From: Nymphaea colorata
Taxonomy: Eukaryota; Streptophyta; Magnoliopsida; Nymphaeales; Nymphaeaceae
NCBI RefSeq assembly: GCF_008831285.2
Contig: NC_045140.1
Location: forward strand, 20,086,370 to 20,150,369
Direction of reading: 5' to 3'
Length of the DNA: 64,000 nt
Below the pieces are notes generated by a model. The model had not been told where the DNA came from, made no database searches, and saw nothing but the letters and a program-made list of their open reading frames with translations. This document shows, one piece after another, positions 11,990-23,811 of this stretch (positions are counted from its first letter, which is position 1; the number at the start of each line of letters is the position of its first letter). The translations under genes were made by a program, and so were the position numbers.

Positions 11990-12557
11990 TTGTGCTTGCA
12001 CATAGTCCAACTGTTGGCGATTGAGAACAGATAAACCAGCTCTTTTGCACACTACCAACGTCATCAATTGTTGGCCCAGGCAAGCCTAACGTTGCATTTT
12101 GGAGATATTCTGTAAATTCAGTATGAACCTGATGTCCCGCTTATCAAGCAAGCCTTGAGATCAGATGTACATAAAATCTCCAATTATGTTGTTGCACAAT
12201 GTAAAAGCCTGTTCCTGTGTTCATTATAGAGATAACCTGTTAGTTTGTTACCTTTTGTGATATGACCTCAGAAAGTGTTTTCAGCAATCGTCCTCCATCC
12301 AAACTGTTGTGAATGCTATTCTTGCAGCAAACGGAATTTTGGTAATCAGAATTTCTTATAGAAATGTTTTTGGAAAATAATTCATGGACCCGATAGCATT
12401 GCTACGTATGGTGGCCCTCCTGAAAAATTTAAGAAATCATTATGTTCCTTTCTAGGACTTTATCAAAACGAAGATGACTAGTTTAGGAAAATTAATTTAC
12501 AGAATAGTGATCAATTGTCTTTCTTGGGCCCACTTGAGCTTTTTTGGAAGAAATGTG

Positions 12558-12560
<3 letters not shown>

Positions 12561-12590
<30 letters not shown>
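12561..12590 (+). repeat. (TC)15 microsatellite
   Basis: Uninterrupted TC run in the region after the NPGR1-like gene. Confidence 0.95.
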
Positions 12591-12594
<4 letters not shown>

Positions 12595-13095
12595 TCATTC
12601 GTCCATCCCTTCCTTTTTTCTTAGGTTTTTCAAAAATTTTCGGCACCTTTACGTTGCCTTCATGTTTAGTTGTTTTATCTTCTTTTTGTTATATTTAAAC
12701 GCGTCTATTTCCTAACATTGATATACTTCATATACATTATCATTAGTGCTTGCTTTGTATGTGTGGCACACGCCTTCTTAGTTGCACGCATCTGAAGTCC
12801 TGCACAAAGCGTTGTCGTGGACGTTGCAAATGCAAGCTGCACCCTCCTGATTTGTTCTAAAAGGTTTTCCAACTCCTGCACCACGTTGGTGGCTTCATTC
12901 CTCGGAAGCATTGGATGGTCACTAGGATCACTTCTTTTAAGAAAGAGAACAGCTTGTCTCACGGCAAAATCATGTGTTGACTCATAGATTCTATATTATA
13001 CACATATATATAACATTATTGAATGTCGAAGATATATAAATTAAAGATATGCACTATATTCGGTAAGATGGTTCCCATAAGCAACATCTTTGTTT

Positions 13096-13116
13096 TATAT
13101 ATATATATATATATAT
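13096..13116 (+). repeat. (TA)n microsatellite
   Basis: TA dinucleotide run of about ten units. Confidence 0.9.
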
Positions 13117-13823
13117 GACTTTAACAAATAATTGTCAAATGGACTGCTGATATCAACCGTTCATCATGCCCCATCCAACGTTGTAGACACATCAAATAAA
13201 AAGGCGGATGCAGTGCCCCAGTGGGAATGAAGGCAATCATCACATGGAGAACAAGTATACTGCTTGTGGGGATGATCGTATTGAATATGATGTATATTTC
13301 ATTGACATTTAATAAATGAAAACAATTTTACCAATGTGAAATGATAAGCAGATGTGCAACATGGCATGTCTATGTCTGCTAACATAAGGACATAAAAGGC
13401 TTCTGTCACAGGATTCACAATCATGGCTAGCAGAAAGGGCCACATGAAAATGTTTGACATAAGATCAGGGTTGAGAGTTTAATCATTAAATCCTTTGCAA
13501 GTCTTCGTGAGAATCTAAACGTACTTATGAGCAATCAAATGTTCAGTTAGGATTTTTTTTTTCAGTTGATGATATGAAGTATGGTGGATGCATTAAACTA
13601 CCAGCCTGAGCTCAGTGTGAGAGTGAGTATATTATTAGAGTTGGTATGGGAGTCGTGTTTGTCCACATGTACAGACCTTTAATGGGAGTAGATTGTAGTA
13701 CTTCATTATAAAAAAGTTTATTTTCATTGGTATTTTTGGAAAATTTTTGAGTATTTATAAAAGATTGTTAAATGATTAATTGTCTTGATTCTAAAATTTC
13801 TAAGATACAAATTAAAGCTGCTA

Positions 13824-13826
<3 letters not shown>

Positions 13827-13854
<28 letters not shown>
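13827..13854 (+). repeat. (TA)n microsatellite
   Basis: TA run abutting a possible MITE that starts at about 13858. Confidence 0.9.
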
Positions 13855-13856
<2 letters not shown>

Positions 13857-13857
13857 T

Positions 13858-14102
13858 CATGCTGTTTGGATGATAGCCCAAAACTGAGTTTTGAAAATAA
13901 AACACCTTTTCGCCTTTAAAAATGCAGTTTTAGGCTTACTTGGGTAACCTCAAAAATGGGTTTTTCGAAAAAAAACTCATTTTAAACTAAGGGTTTGAAA
14001 AAACACTGTTTGAAAATTATTGGAGGCCGCTTATTTTTTTTTTTTTAAATGTGGTTTTTGAAAAAACACTGTTTCCAAAAGGTGTTATCCAACGGAGCTT
14101 AA
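13858..14102. mobile_element. Possible MITE-like element
   Basis: Starts with GCTGTTTGGATGATAGCC and ends near GGTGTTATCCAACGGAGC, which is roughly its reverse complement. The interior repeats AAAACACTGTTT and GTTTTTGAAAA words and is poor in GC. A non-autonomous hAT-type element would look like this, but terminal repeats are imperfect and no clean target duplication was found. Confidence 0.35.
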
Positions 14103-14989
14103 GTTTCTGTTGTTCAACAAGTGACATTATTGGAAACAGGAAAATTTTACATATGAAAAGACTGATTTATGTTGAAGAAAAAATGGTTTTGCAGCAGAAA
14201 TTATTATTGTTTTACCACCACTGGTTTATGCAACTGCATCATGAGTTGGTAAGAGAATGTTTGATGCAGCCAGAATTTTAGAATTTTAGAATGAAAATTC
14301 TCGTTATTGATGAAATGGGAATTGTGGTATTAAACAAAGAATTTTGATTCTGAAATTTTATATTAATTCTAAAATAAAAAATTCCAGAATTATGGGTGGA
14401 ATTATGATTCCGGTACTGTAGATTTGTTTTCCCTGTCTTTGGGCACAAGGCATGAAGACTTTGATCGATGAATTCTACAATTTTAATTCCCTTTCATCAA
14501 ACAAGTAGTTTTCTGTTCTAAAATCAAACTTCTATATTATCAAATACAAAGAGAAACAAGAATAAGAATTTTCATTTGAGATGAAATTTTGATTCTGGAA
14601 TTCTTATTCCAAAATCAAAATTTCAAGCCACCAAACGCCCCTTAACAGAAGAAGCAGATCTCATGTCTTGAAACAAAGAAGAAAAAGATCTCATTATCTT
14701 GAAGTTTGTTTCATAAAAGATTCATTTGCGACGTAGAGCAGCATAACGATTTCTGTTAAAAAATCAGGTGTTTTCCTGCAATATGACGCATGAATTGTGG
14801 ACTGTTACAGAAAAGTCCTGACGAGTGACGACAGCTACTCACCATTTTCCCTTTCAACACGTTCTACGAAGTGAGGGCGGGCTTGATTGTAAAACTCACT
14901 CTGGTTTTGTCTCGCATTATTTTCCTATTTTCTTTTCCCTTTCGCGGTTGCTTTGCCGCTTTTCTTGCTGGAGGGAAAGCCGTTGCAAG

Positions 14990-15130
14990 GCTCGTCGGAA
15001 ATCCCTTGCTTCACGCAGCCAAAGTACACGACGGAAAGAAACAGAGAGAGAAAGAGAGACACAACGAGAGAGAGAGGGAGAGAGCCGTTTATCCGCCTCA
15101 GCTTCCCTCCTTTTCTGAATTCCTTTATTC
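14990..15130 (+). promoter_or_regulatory. Probable 5' leader exon of the PP2C gene
   Basis: A GA-rich stretch (AGAGAGAAAGAGAGACAC and following) passes into CCGCCTCAGCTTCCCTCC and then into T-rich intron-like DNA. Plant 5' leaders often look like this. The coding part starts about 4 kb further on, so a long leader intron is inferred, not seen directly. Confidence 0.35.
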
Positions 15131-15149
15131 GAATTCTGCAGAATCTCTA

Positions 15150-18100
15150 GTCGATCTTGCTGCTGATTGCCTCCAGTTTGGCGATTTCCTTGGGTTTATT
15201 TTCTGTGCCTCCGATCGCGATTTTTTTTCTTATTCGATTCTGACTTTGGTTTTCTGCAGTTCGTCTTCGTCGTTCGTTGGTTATTGTTTACATGAAGTTT
15301 CGTCTGATTCTTGTTTGTTGAGGGGGATATGTTGGCTTACGGAATTCGGTTGTTGATTGGTGCGACTTGGATTCGTATTGGTTCTCTGACGGCTATTATT
15401 CTTTCGTTTATTTGCTCTCTTCGACGAGGTTTTCTTGCTGTTTGAGTCATTAGCTTCCGCGGATTTTTGTTGGCTAATCTTTTCGCGCTGAAATTGGTTT
15501 CCTTTTTTGTTTCTTCACGAGTATGCTATTTAATGCGGACTAGATTGTTTCCTTGTGAAATGCTCATGGTCAACTAACCAATGGTTTTTTTTTTTATTAC
15601 TATTATTAGAATCTAGTTTTCATTTTTGTCTGTGTGGATATGGAACCAGCTCCATGCAGATAATACATCCCATGATCACGAAGTCCTGATATGTTAAGGC
15701 GTTGGATATTCTTATATACTAATTTTTACAACGAGAGCTTGAGAATAATCACAAAAAGACTTTAGCGACTGGTAGGATGCCGCATACGTTGTTTTGTTTT
15801 GTTTTTCTTCTGGCGTTCTTCTGTTGTTGAAAACATTTCCTGGTCCAGCGTTTCGCATGCTTTGCTTGGTAGTTGTCCTCTCTGCCGTTATGTCCAGGGG
15901 TTCTTTCATGTATTTTATTGTTATTTACAAATTTTTTTCTATCTAATTTCTTGATTCGATTTAATTATTTGGATGCTACTTTCTAGCAGTGTTTCCGGAA
16001 TTAGATCATATCTACTGAACCATATCCACCCCTTAATGATATAATACTGCCAACTCAGCCTAAAAATTTTACGTTTTTTTCCATTTTCTAAATCAGTTTA
16101 AAATATTTAATATTTTTTTTTTAAATGAAGAACTTAAGGAACTACAAAAGCCGTTTGTGGTCAGGGACGAAAACTTGACCTCTTAAACTAAAATTTTGAA
16201 CAAAATATAAGCATCCTAATACGTCCTTCAAGTAACTTCATTCGTCAGCTGACTCAGCTCTCCAACTTTCCATCCGTTACCACTGTTGAATAATGAATAC
16301 TGAATTTAGAGTGTGAAGACAATATGTTCCATGCCTTCTGCATTCAACGTCTACATCCATTTCGATGTAATGGAACTGTGTTGTTCCGCTCCAGCACGGA
16401 ACAATGAGTCAAAATAGTTTAAACTTTAGAGGACTATGATTCTGGTTATCTGCTTTGAAACTTCCTTATAGGCTCTTAAATGGTACCAAAGGCGATCCTG
16501 TGTCATTTTCGCAGAAAACAAATAAGATGTCCTGGTGAAAATTTCAACTTTTATGACTCTTTGCTCATTCATTCAGTAATATGCTACATATTTTTGGTGT
16601 TTTCATTCCCATGCAAGTCCGATACTCTGTCAAAAGTAACCAAAGAAAAAAGCACATATTGGAGGTACATTTGTCCTTCTAGGCAGGAATTGATTTTATA
16701 TAGTTGGGTTTTCATGTTGCTAGTTGCATCAGACGTTTGGTAGTTTATGTTGGAATAAATCTGCCAATATTATTGCTCTCTTATGTTCTGTCACTTTGTG
16801 TAGATTGTATGTGAAATTATAACAATGAGATTATCTTAACATTGTATCCTGTCAATGGCATCTGAAGATCTTGCATCTTTTATTATGGTACAAGTTGTCA
16901 AAAAATTGCAAGTTGAGCACAGGCCAGTCAAAACCCTAGAAAGCCTAGCTGGACTAGTTAGTTTGGTTCAGTCCAAGTTGGCACGCGGACACACCCAGAC
17001 ACACACACACTGAAATACATGTGGAAGTATATAAGTGTGAGATTAGTTGGCTGGCCAATGGCTAAGCGGACTAGTTGATTTTTTGGCCCAACTAATTGCT
17101 GGTTTAACAATAGGTCGGTTGACAACAGGCTCAACCAACTAGTTGGGCTTAGTCGGCGGGCTAGTCATAATTTTGACCACAAAAAGTTTATGGTGCTGCT
17201 GCTACCATTAAGAAAATTAGACCTACTATTTGCAATTTATGATGATTAATCATTGGTGAGCCCCTCTCACCTTTTTTGTGAACCTCTTCTAGCTATCGGT
17301 TCAATCCAAATGGCTTCTTGAGAGATGTCACTCCTTTAGTTCTTGTATGCCTCAATATAGTACAACAATGTGCTATCAGAATTTTCTTATTTTAACAAAC
17401 AAATTAGCCGTGCATCCTGAGAGTGAAACTTCCAATTCCAGTGAGGACTAGTTCCTTTTATGGCTTTGTGAACCTTTTCTTTACCAGCTTTTTATCTTGC
17501 ATGCATGGTGGTCATTCTTTATCGTCTCACAATTTTGGTTACTTTTTAGCCATAATTATGTGTTCATAACTTCATATGAGATTCCAACAATGTAGTAGAC
17601 ATTAATGTTTGTCATATTGGATCTGCTAGATACAATTTGTTATTTCTATTTGGTAGATAACATGTTTTGTTATTAAACCTTGCAGAACCAGGACATTGTC
17701 CCTTATTTTCCTCTTTTCCGTTCTTGGCATGTCAAGTGTGCTTGGGACTGATAGGTTATGCATATGATGGAATATCTAAGTTCTGAATTTTCATCTAGCA
17801 TGCAGCTATGTCATGCTACTGCTGTCACTGGTGGTGATTCTAGGTAGTCTTCCTTCATGTTTGTCTGTGAAATGGTTCTATCTTATGTTGGTCCAAGTCC
17901 CTCTTCATCTTCCAGTGCTTTTAATGATCTTGGAAATAACCTGTTTTTTGGTTCTTGAATTCTCTGTTCCAACTCAGTTGTATGATTGATTCTTTTGGCA
18001 TTAAAAGGATGAATGTCATTGTTTGCCACTTTCTTTGGCTACACTTATGGAGACTCCCAAGCATATAAGTTAATTTTAGATATTAGCATGGTTCTTACAT

Positions 18101-19129
18101 TATGCAATATAGACAGTAGACCAGACTTTTTTAAGTTCAGGTTGACAGTGGATTTCGAGCCCTTTTTTATAGGACATCTGTGAGCATTTGAGGCATGTAA
18201 ACTCTGTTAAATTCAGTTTATTTCATGACAGCTTCAGTTGGTTTTACGATCAAAGGGGCTGATTTTGCTTTGTCTCTTAGTGAAACGACATATGCTTGGT
18301 TGACCCAACTTCTCGGTTCATTCTGTTGGTGAATTTCTGATTGCATGGTAGCAGACCTCAGTGGGTTTTAGCCTACTAGGTTTTTGTGCCTGACTGATAT
18401 GAAAGAGCTATCCTTAATGGTCGTTTTGGAAAATAATATCATTATGATGTAGAGATGGACGGTGCACCTCTAGTTCCTAACACAATTTCTATCATTAGTT
18501 AAGTAATTTATATTGTTATATGAGGTGTTCCCAAGAACAATTTGCCCCTGGGATATATGAACAGACATAAACTGTAATTTCGTTTAAGAACGATCATATA
18601 TCTCTGGTTGGTGCATTCTTTTATTTGGTTTGCAAAGTTGAGCTGTTATTTGTTTCTGAAATGCACGTTGTTGTTTAGTATGAGGATGATGATTCCCATA
18701 CCATGGATCAAGAAATTTCGTGGTCCATCATGGTCAACATGGTTTTGATTAAAGAGAGAAGAAAAATATGAAAACTCATCAAGATTATAAATTCCCTAGG
18801 CGCAGATTCAAAAAAGATTTTGATCCATCAGTCAACATGGTAGGTATAATCTTGGGGTTTCTCCTTGTAATTTAAAGGAAAAAGTAGAGAGGGAAGTATG
18901 AGAAATTGATTAACCTACAAGGAAAGATCTTATGGCATATGAGGCCTTTATAAGATGGAAAAAAGGTATAGGTATACGATGTATCTTTTATGCAAAAGCG
19001 ACTAATATGTTATGCTTTTTCTGATATTGTTGAATGCTTACTGTTATGATCATGCATCAAATCCCTCAAACTGATCAGAACTGGGCTCTTGTAGCTGAAA
19101 TAAATACACACATCCTTTGGTGCTTTTAG
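15150..19129. other. Long intron or leader region of the PP2C gene, with repeat debris
   Basis: T-rich throughout, no recognisable coding exon. A diverged copy of the 37.6-kb hairpin repeat lies at about 16175-16225 (GACCTCTTAAACT, then GAACAAAATATAAGCATCC). Positions 16960-17170 hold repeated CTAGTTGG / GGGCTAGT words typical of degraded repeats. Confidence 0.35.
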
Positions 19130-19151
19130 TGAGTCATTGCATTTAAGATTT

Positions 19152-21967
19152 ATGAGGAGTATTAATCATGGAACTGGTTCTGGTTGCAGCCAAGACTGCA
19201 GGTACAGCTATGGATATGCAAGTTCACGTGGAAAACGTTCATCAATGGAAGACTTCTGCGAAAACCAAATCTCTAATCTTAATGGACAAATAGTTGGTCT
19301 TTTTGGGGTATTCGACGGTATGCATGTGTGGGGTATTTGACTTTGTCCAATATTTTATTTGCAACAAATGCTGTTTGTAGATTCAGTTCTCAATGCATTT
19401 CAAATTGTAATTTTTCGTGGATAGTTGATGGGAATTCACATCTTTTGGATGATTGTATTTTCTCTTCTGAAATGCTTTGGCTAACTGGGAGTCTTTTTTG
19501 TTTTCAGGCCATGGTGGTGTACGAGCTGCAGAGTATGTGAAACAAAACCTTTTTAACAACTTGGTTAGGCATCCTAACTTTTTCAGTGACACCAAGTCAG
19601 CCATAGGTACTGTGCAGTTTCATATGAAGTTAACTTTCCTCTCCTATTCCTTTATAGAGAAAGTGGTTTTCATTTTTTTCAATTCACTTATTTATAAATT
19701 TTGAATTGTTCCTTGTACTGAATTTTCTGTTTTCTATTTGTTGTGCAGCTGATGCATATGCTCATACTGATGAAGAGTTCCTAAAATCAGAACACAATCA
19801 GCATCGAGATGCAGGGTCAACTGCTTCTACTGCTGTTATTGTTGGCAACCGTCTACTTGTTGCAAATGTTGGAGATTCACGTGCTGTTATTTGCAGAAAT
19901 GGGAAGGGTAATTTTGTAAATGATTTCCCAGAACATGTTTCTTGGAAGTGAATCAGCACCAGCATATGAATTTTGACTGTGCCTTCTGCATCTCTTGCCT
20001 TACCTTCCATTTGTGTTCTGGTGCCTGTAGATATAAGTTTGGTGCATGCAATAACCAAACCATGCTCTTGTGATAATTTAGGTTGTAAAGGGTTTCATGA
20101 CATGGTAAGCACATTCTGGCTTACAAAACAGAAATAGTTGAATATGGCATGCATATTCCCTCTTCTGGCTCACAGATTGACCTCCAATGCCTTTTGTACA
20201 AGTCAGAGCACCCCTTGAAGCATACAATTTGAATGTATGAATTAATTAAAAATAATTTTTTCAATGATGGATCTCAGCTTGAAATATTCAGCTTCACATA
20301 ATTTTTTTTTTCGTTGATATAAATTACAAAACAACTGAATTTTTAGGTTTTGTTCTTAAATATACTTTCTCTAAAATGATTCGGCCTTTTGTTTTCCCTT
20401 AATTTTTAGCTATCGCTGTTTCGCGTGATCATAAGCCAGACCAAAGTGATGAGCGTCAGCGGATAGAGGATGCTGGAGGATTTGTGATGTGGGCTGGTGA
20501 GGTCTTCTATTTCTCTTGCCTATGTAGTGTTTTGACCTGTTTGGATAATGGAGAAAGTTTTATTAGTTATCTTTTGTTTGAACGTATCCATCTCGAAACA
20601 TTTCTTTCTGCCAGCAAGTTTATGAATAAGAGAGCACCTATGGAGCACGTACATGGAATTTGTGTATCCCTACAAACATCATTTGGATATCTTTCAGGAT
20701 CGCCAGTTAGCTTCTCCTTTTGTTTTGTCATTTCATCAATTTTAACATGCCTAATTTAGGTACATGTTATTTAATTAAGGCCCCATGTTAAAAGGTTTTC
20801 TTAATTATGGCCCCAAATTAAGGGTTTCTGAAAATCTGTCCTTGATTTTTTGGTGAGACCTGCTGCTCTTAGTTGATGCGATTTTTTTCTCAGTATTCCT
20901 GCTTGCAAATTTGGAGCTTTTTTTGCCTTTTCAAACATGTTCCTGTCTTAACACGTCATGGCCAACTTCAGGGACATGGCGAGTTGGTGGAATTTTAGCA
21001 GTTTCACGTGCTTTTGGTGATAGATTATTGAAGCAGTATGTGGTCGCCGATCCAGAAATAAAGGTATATGCAAGGCTATGCCAGACATGATGTTATCATG
21101 CCAGGAAGTCTTGCAATTCTGATGCATTACTTCCATTTCGAAGGGGTAACATATCCATCTATCTTGGTAATTTTGAGCTGCAAATCAGCATTTCCTGCTG
21201 TGGTAGTTGTAGTTTCTCAAGAACATAATGTTACCAGTGTCACTTTGAAGGACAACATCAAGCCTACAAGTTTCTCAAAGCAGTGTACCGTCTTCTGTTT
21301 ATCCTATAGAAGAGTTATTTGACAAATAGGTTCCTTTTGCTGGCTCTCTATGGGGTGGAACTGGGTCCTTTGGGTAACGTAAATATTTTCTTTTCAGGAA
21401 GAAGTAATCGATGGCTCTCTGCAATTCCTAATCCTGGCAAGTGACGGCCTGTGGGACGTTGTCACCAACGAGGTTTTCAACATCTGCATTTCTCAGCATC
21501 TCTTTTCACCTGATACCAGGGGTGGAGCCAGGACCTTGAAATTCAGAATATTCATCCTACATATTTTTCTGAGATAACCTTTTGGCTCTTCTTAGAATGA
21601 CAACTAATAGTAATGCTTCCTTCCGCACCTTACAATAATGATAGGACAGATGTCATATAGTAGCCCGCCCTACATGTATTTGCTGGCTCTGCTCCTGCCG
21701 GATATGATACTGGAATAAATATATTGCGCTTATTTGCTCGATATGGTACCGTAAGACAGTAGTTTTATACGATTAACCTTAGTAAATGGTTAACCAGTTA
21801 ACCTGTTACTTTTCCAGGAGGCTGTTTCGATGGTACAACCGATTGAAGATGCAGAAGTTGCTGCTAACAGGCTCACTGAAGAAGCGATTCGGCGAGGGAG
21901 TGCTGATAATGTTACGTGCATTGTTGTTCGGTTCCACCATAGTGGCAGGGCAGAGGCTTCTCCGTGA
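19152..21967 (+). CDS. Protein phosphatase 2C, PP2C59/WIN2-like
   Basis: Seven exons join in frame: 19152-19317, 19508-19606, 19749-19907, 20410-20496, 20972-21063, 21398-21472, 21818-21967, giving 275 residues. PP2C motifs come in order: [115 protein letters not shown] and [13 protein letters not shown]. The metal-binding acidic residues (ED, FDG, DG, DN) are all present, so an active Mg/Mn Ser/Thr phosphatase is expected. The match is closest to the Arabidopsis PP2C59/WIN2 clade, where WIN2 interacts with a bacterial effector and affects defence. The N terminus is uncertain: the frame stays open upstream to a TAA at 19101, and a good acceptor at 19128-19129 could join an unseen first exon. 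The C-terminal tail is shorter than in the relatives I recall. Confidence 0.93.
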
Positions 21968-22082
21968 TGCTTTTGTAATATGTACGATATATTTTGCTTG
22001 CTCGATGTTTGCTAAAACATGGATTCTTTTTTCCTTTCCATTCTTCTATCACATCCAGTTAAGATTGGCCCATCACGTAACC

Positions 22083-22086
<4 letters not shown>

Positions 22087-22119
<33 letters not shown>
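22087..22119 (+). repeat. (CT)n microsatellite
   Basis: CT run of about 16 units, 120 bp after the PP2C stop codon and so probably in its 3' UTR. Confidence 0.95.
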
Positions 22120-22123
<4 letters not shown>

Positions 22124-23330
22124 GCTCACTCTGAGCGTTCATTGATTGTTCGTTTTGCTATATGTAGTAGCGACCGTCCTGGATGTAGATGCATCAAGTG
22201 ATTCATGACTCATCTACATATCTTCAAAACATAGCATCTGTGTAAGGTCTATGATTCATTGAAAGGGATCTTTTGCATTTCAAATTGGTCGACAGGCACA
22301 TTAAATTCTGGGTCTGACAGGCAATTGGGTTTGGTTCACCAAGCTTCCAAAAAATGTGCATTCCTAATCTCTTCTCCTTTTACATACATTGGTCCGAACC
22401 GATGCATGGCCGGGTTCGTGCGGCTTCCCCATGTATACTGTTAAGTATGCTACTTGGAATCCTTCATGATCGAGAGTGAATGAGGTGCAATCGCATATCA
22501 GAATTGTCAAATGCAAAACACAAGGACGGCAGGTCTCGGGTTCGTTATTGCAAGCTGCCCGGTGTCTATCAATTTATGTTAGAATCTCTTTTACATTCAT
22601 GCTGCTGCTTTTCCCTTCTAATAGGAACTCTGGGTGGGACTCAAGACACATTTAGGAACTGATTTATTATCCTTCTTCAACATGGTGGTCTTAAGTGGAA
22701 GCCTGAAGGGAAGCGGATGGAACCCTTTGCGAGTATATTCATGCTTACATGGTCAAACTTTTGTGGTTTTTGGGTTTAGATGAATACTTTGGCTGGTTCT
22801 ACCTGGATTTGGAGATCGTTTCACCTTTCTGATGTAAGCCTAATATTTTTGGCCTTCCCTGTGGATCCACTGGTGCTACATAGCCTATATCCGGATTCAA
22901 GCCTTAGCATTTGCTGATACAAGGTCTTCTATTTACGCCACGTACTAATACCTATTTGAATAGCGACGTCGCTTCATGTGTCCAGGATCCTATATATTTG
23001 ATCATAACAAGTCCTGCAAGTAATGTGTTGTCCACACTGCTATAATGTGGGGTTGTTTTGACACTAAGTGGGCAATGCTTGTCGGCTTCCCCTGATGGGT
23101 TGCACATTCTTCTGTTGGTGACGAAAGAGTTTTGGTGAAGTAGCGCATAAAGATGAGCAAAAGCAGAAAAGAAGTGGGGGCAGTATTTAATCATAAAGTG
23201 TTATCCGACGCAGAAGCTAGATTTTGACTTGAAAAAGTAACGCGATTGCGTCGTTTAGCTTTTATGGTGATTTGGAGAAGTTTTTGATGATCCAAAGATA
23301 CAAGCTTGTTGTACACATCCCAAGAGTCTG

Positions 23331-23333
<3 letters not shown>

Positions 23334-23366
<33 letters not shown>
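23334..23366 (+). repeat. (TA)n microsatellite
   Basis: Uninterrupted TA run of about 16 units. Confidence 0.95.
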
Positions 23367-23369
<3 letters not shown>

Positions 23370-23767
23370 CAAGTTATTTCCATGAAAAGTATTGATTTCT
23401 CTGCTATAAAAAATTATAGTATTCCGCAAGCTACTAATTTTTTGATGATTAAAGTGACACATTAAAACCCATTGATTGACTTAATGCATGTCTTATGTCA
23501 AATCAGTCTTATGAACATATCTATAACATTATATTGCACTAAAAAGATCTCTCTTTATTGGTTGTGCCTGGCTTAGGTGGTCTAAGATATACAGGTTCAT
23601 TTGTTCTCTCTTTCTCTTTATTGAGAAATAAGAAATAAGGGAAGCCTGTTGTCGGGACATTGATTGATGTATGTAAGCTCGTTGCCTTTAAAAGCCTGGT
23701 CTGTTCAACAAGTTTTGGAATAGTGGAGATGGCAGATCATATTCTAATCAAATGTGTACCTGCCACA

Positions 23768-23768
23768 C

Positions 23769-23801
<33 letters not shown>

Positions 23802-23811
23802 GAGAGAGAGA
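23768..23811 (+). repeat. (GA)n microsatellite
   Basis: GA run of about 21 units with one GG interruption. Confidence 0.95.

Larger units (their letters stand above)
11990..14990. other. Intergenic between NPGR1-like and PP2C genes
   Basis: Contains the 3' UTR of the NPGR1-like gene, microsatellites and AT-rich repeat debris. A minus-strand open stretch at 12705-12962 has a plausible peptide (QELENLLEQIRRVQLA) but matches nothing I recognise. From 14270 to 14640 there is repetitive sequence rich in GAATTTTGATTCTG-type words. No gene supported. Confidence 0.45.

Noticed and set aside
12705-12962. Minus-strand open frame with helix-like peptide (QELENLLEQIRRVQLA)
   Set aside because: No family recognised, no flanking exons, and it lies in repeat-rich DNA; kept only as a note in the intergenic entry.
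14871-15356. 161-codon frame at the PP2C leader
   Set aside because: Spans a GA-rich leader and T-rich intron-like DNA with no conserved motif.
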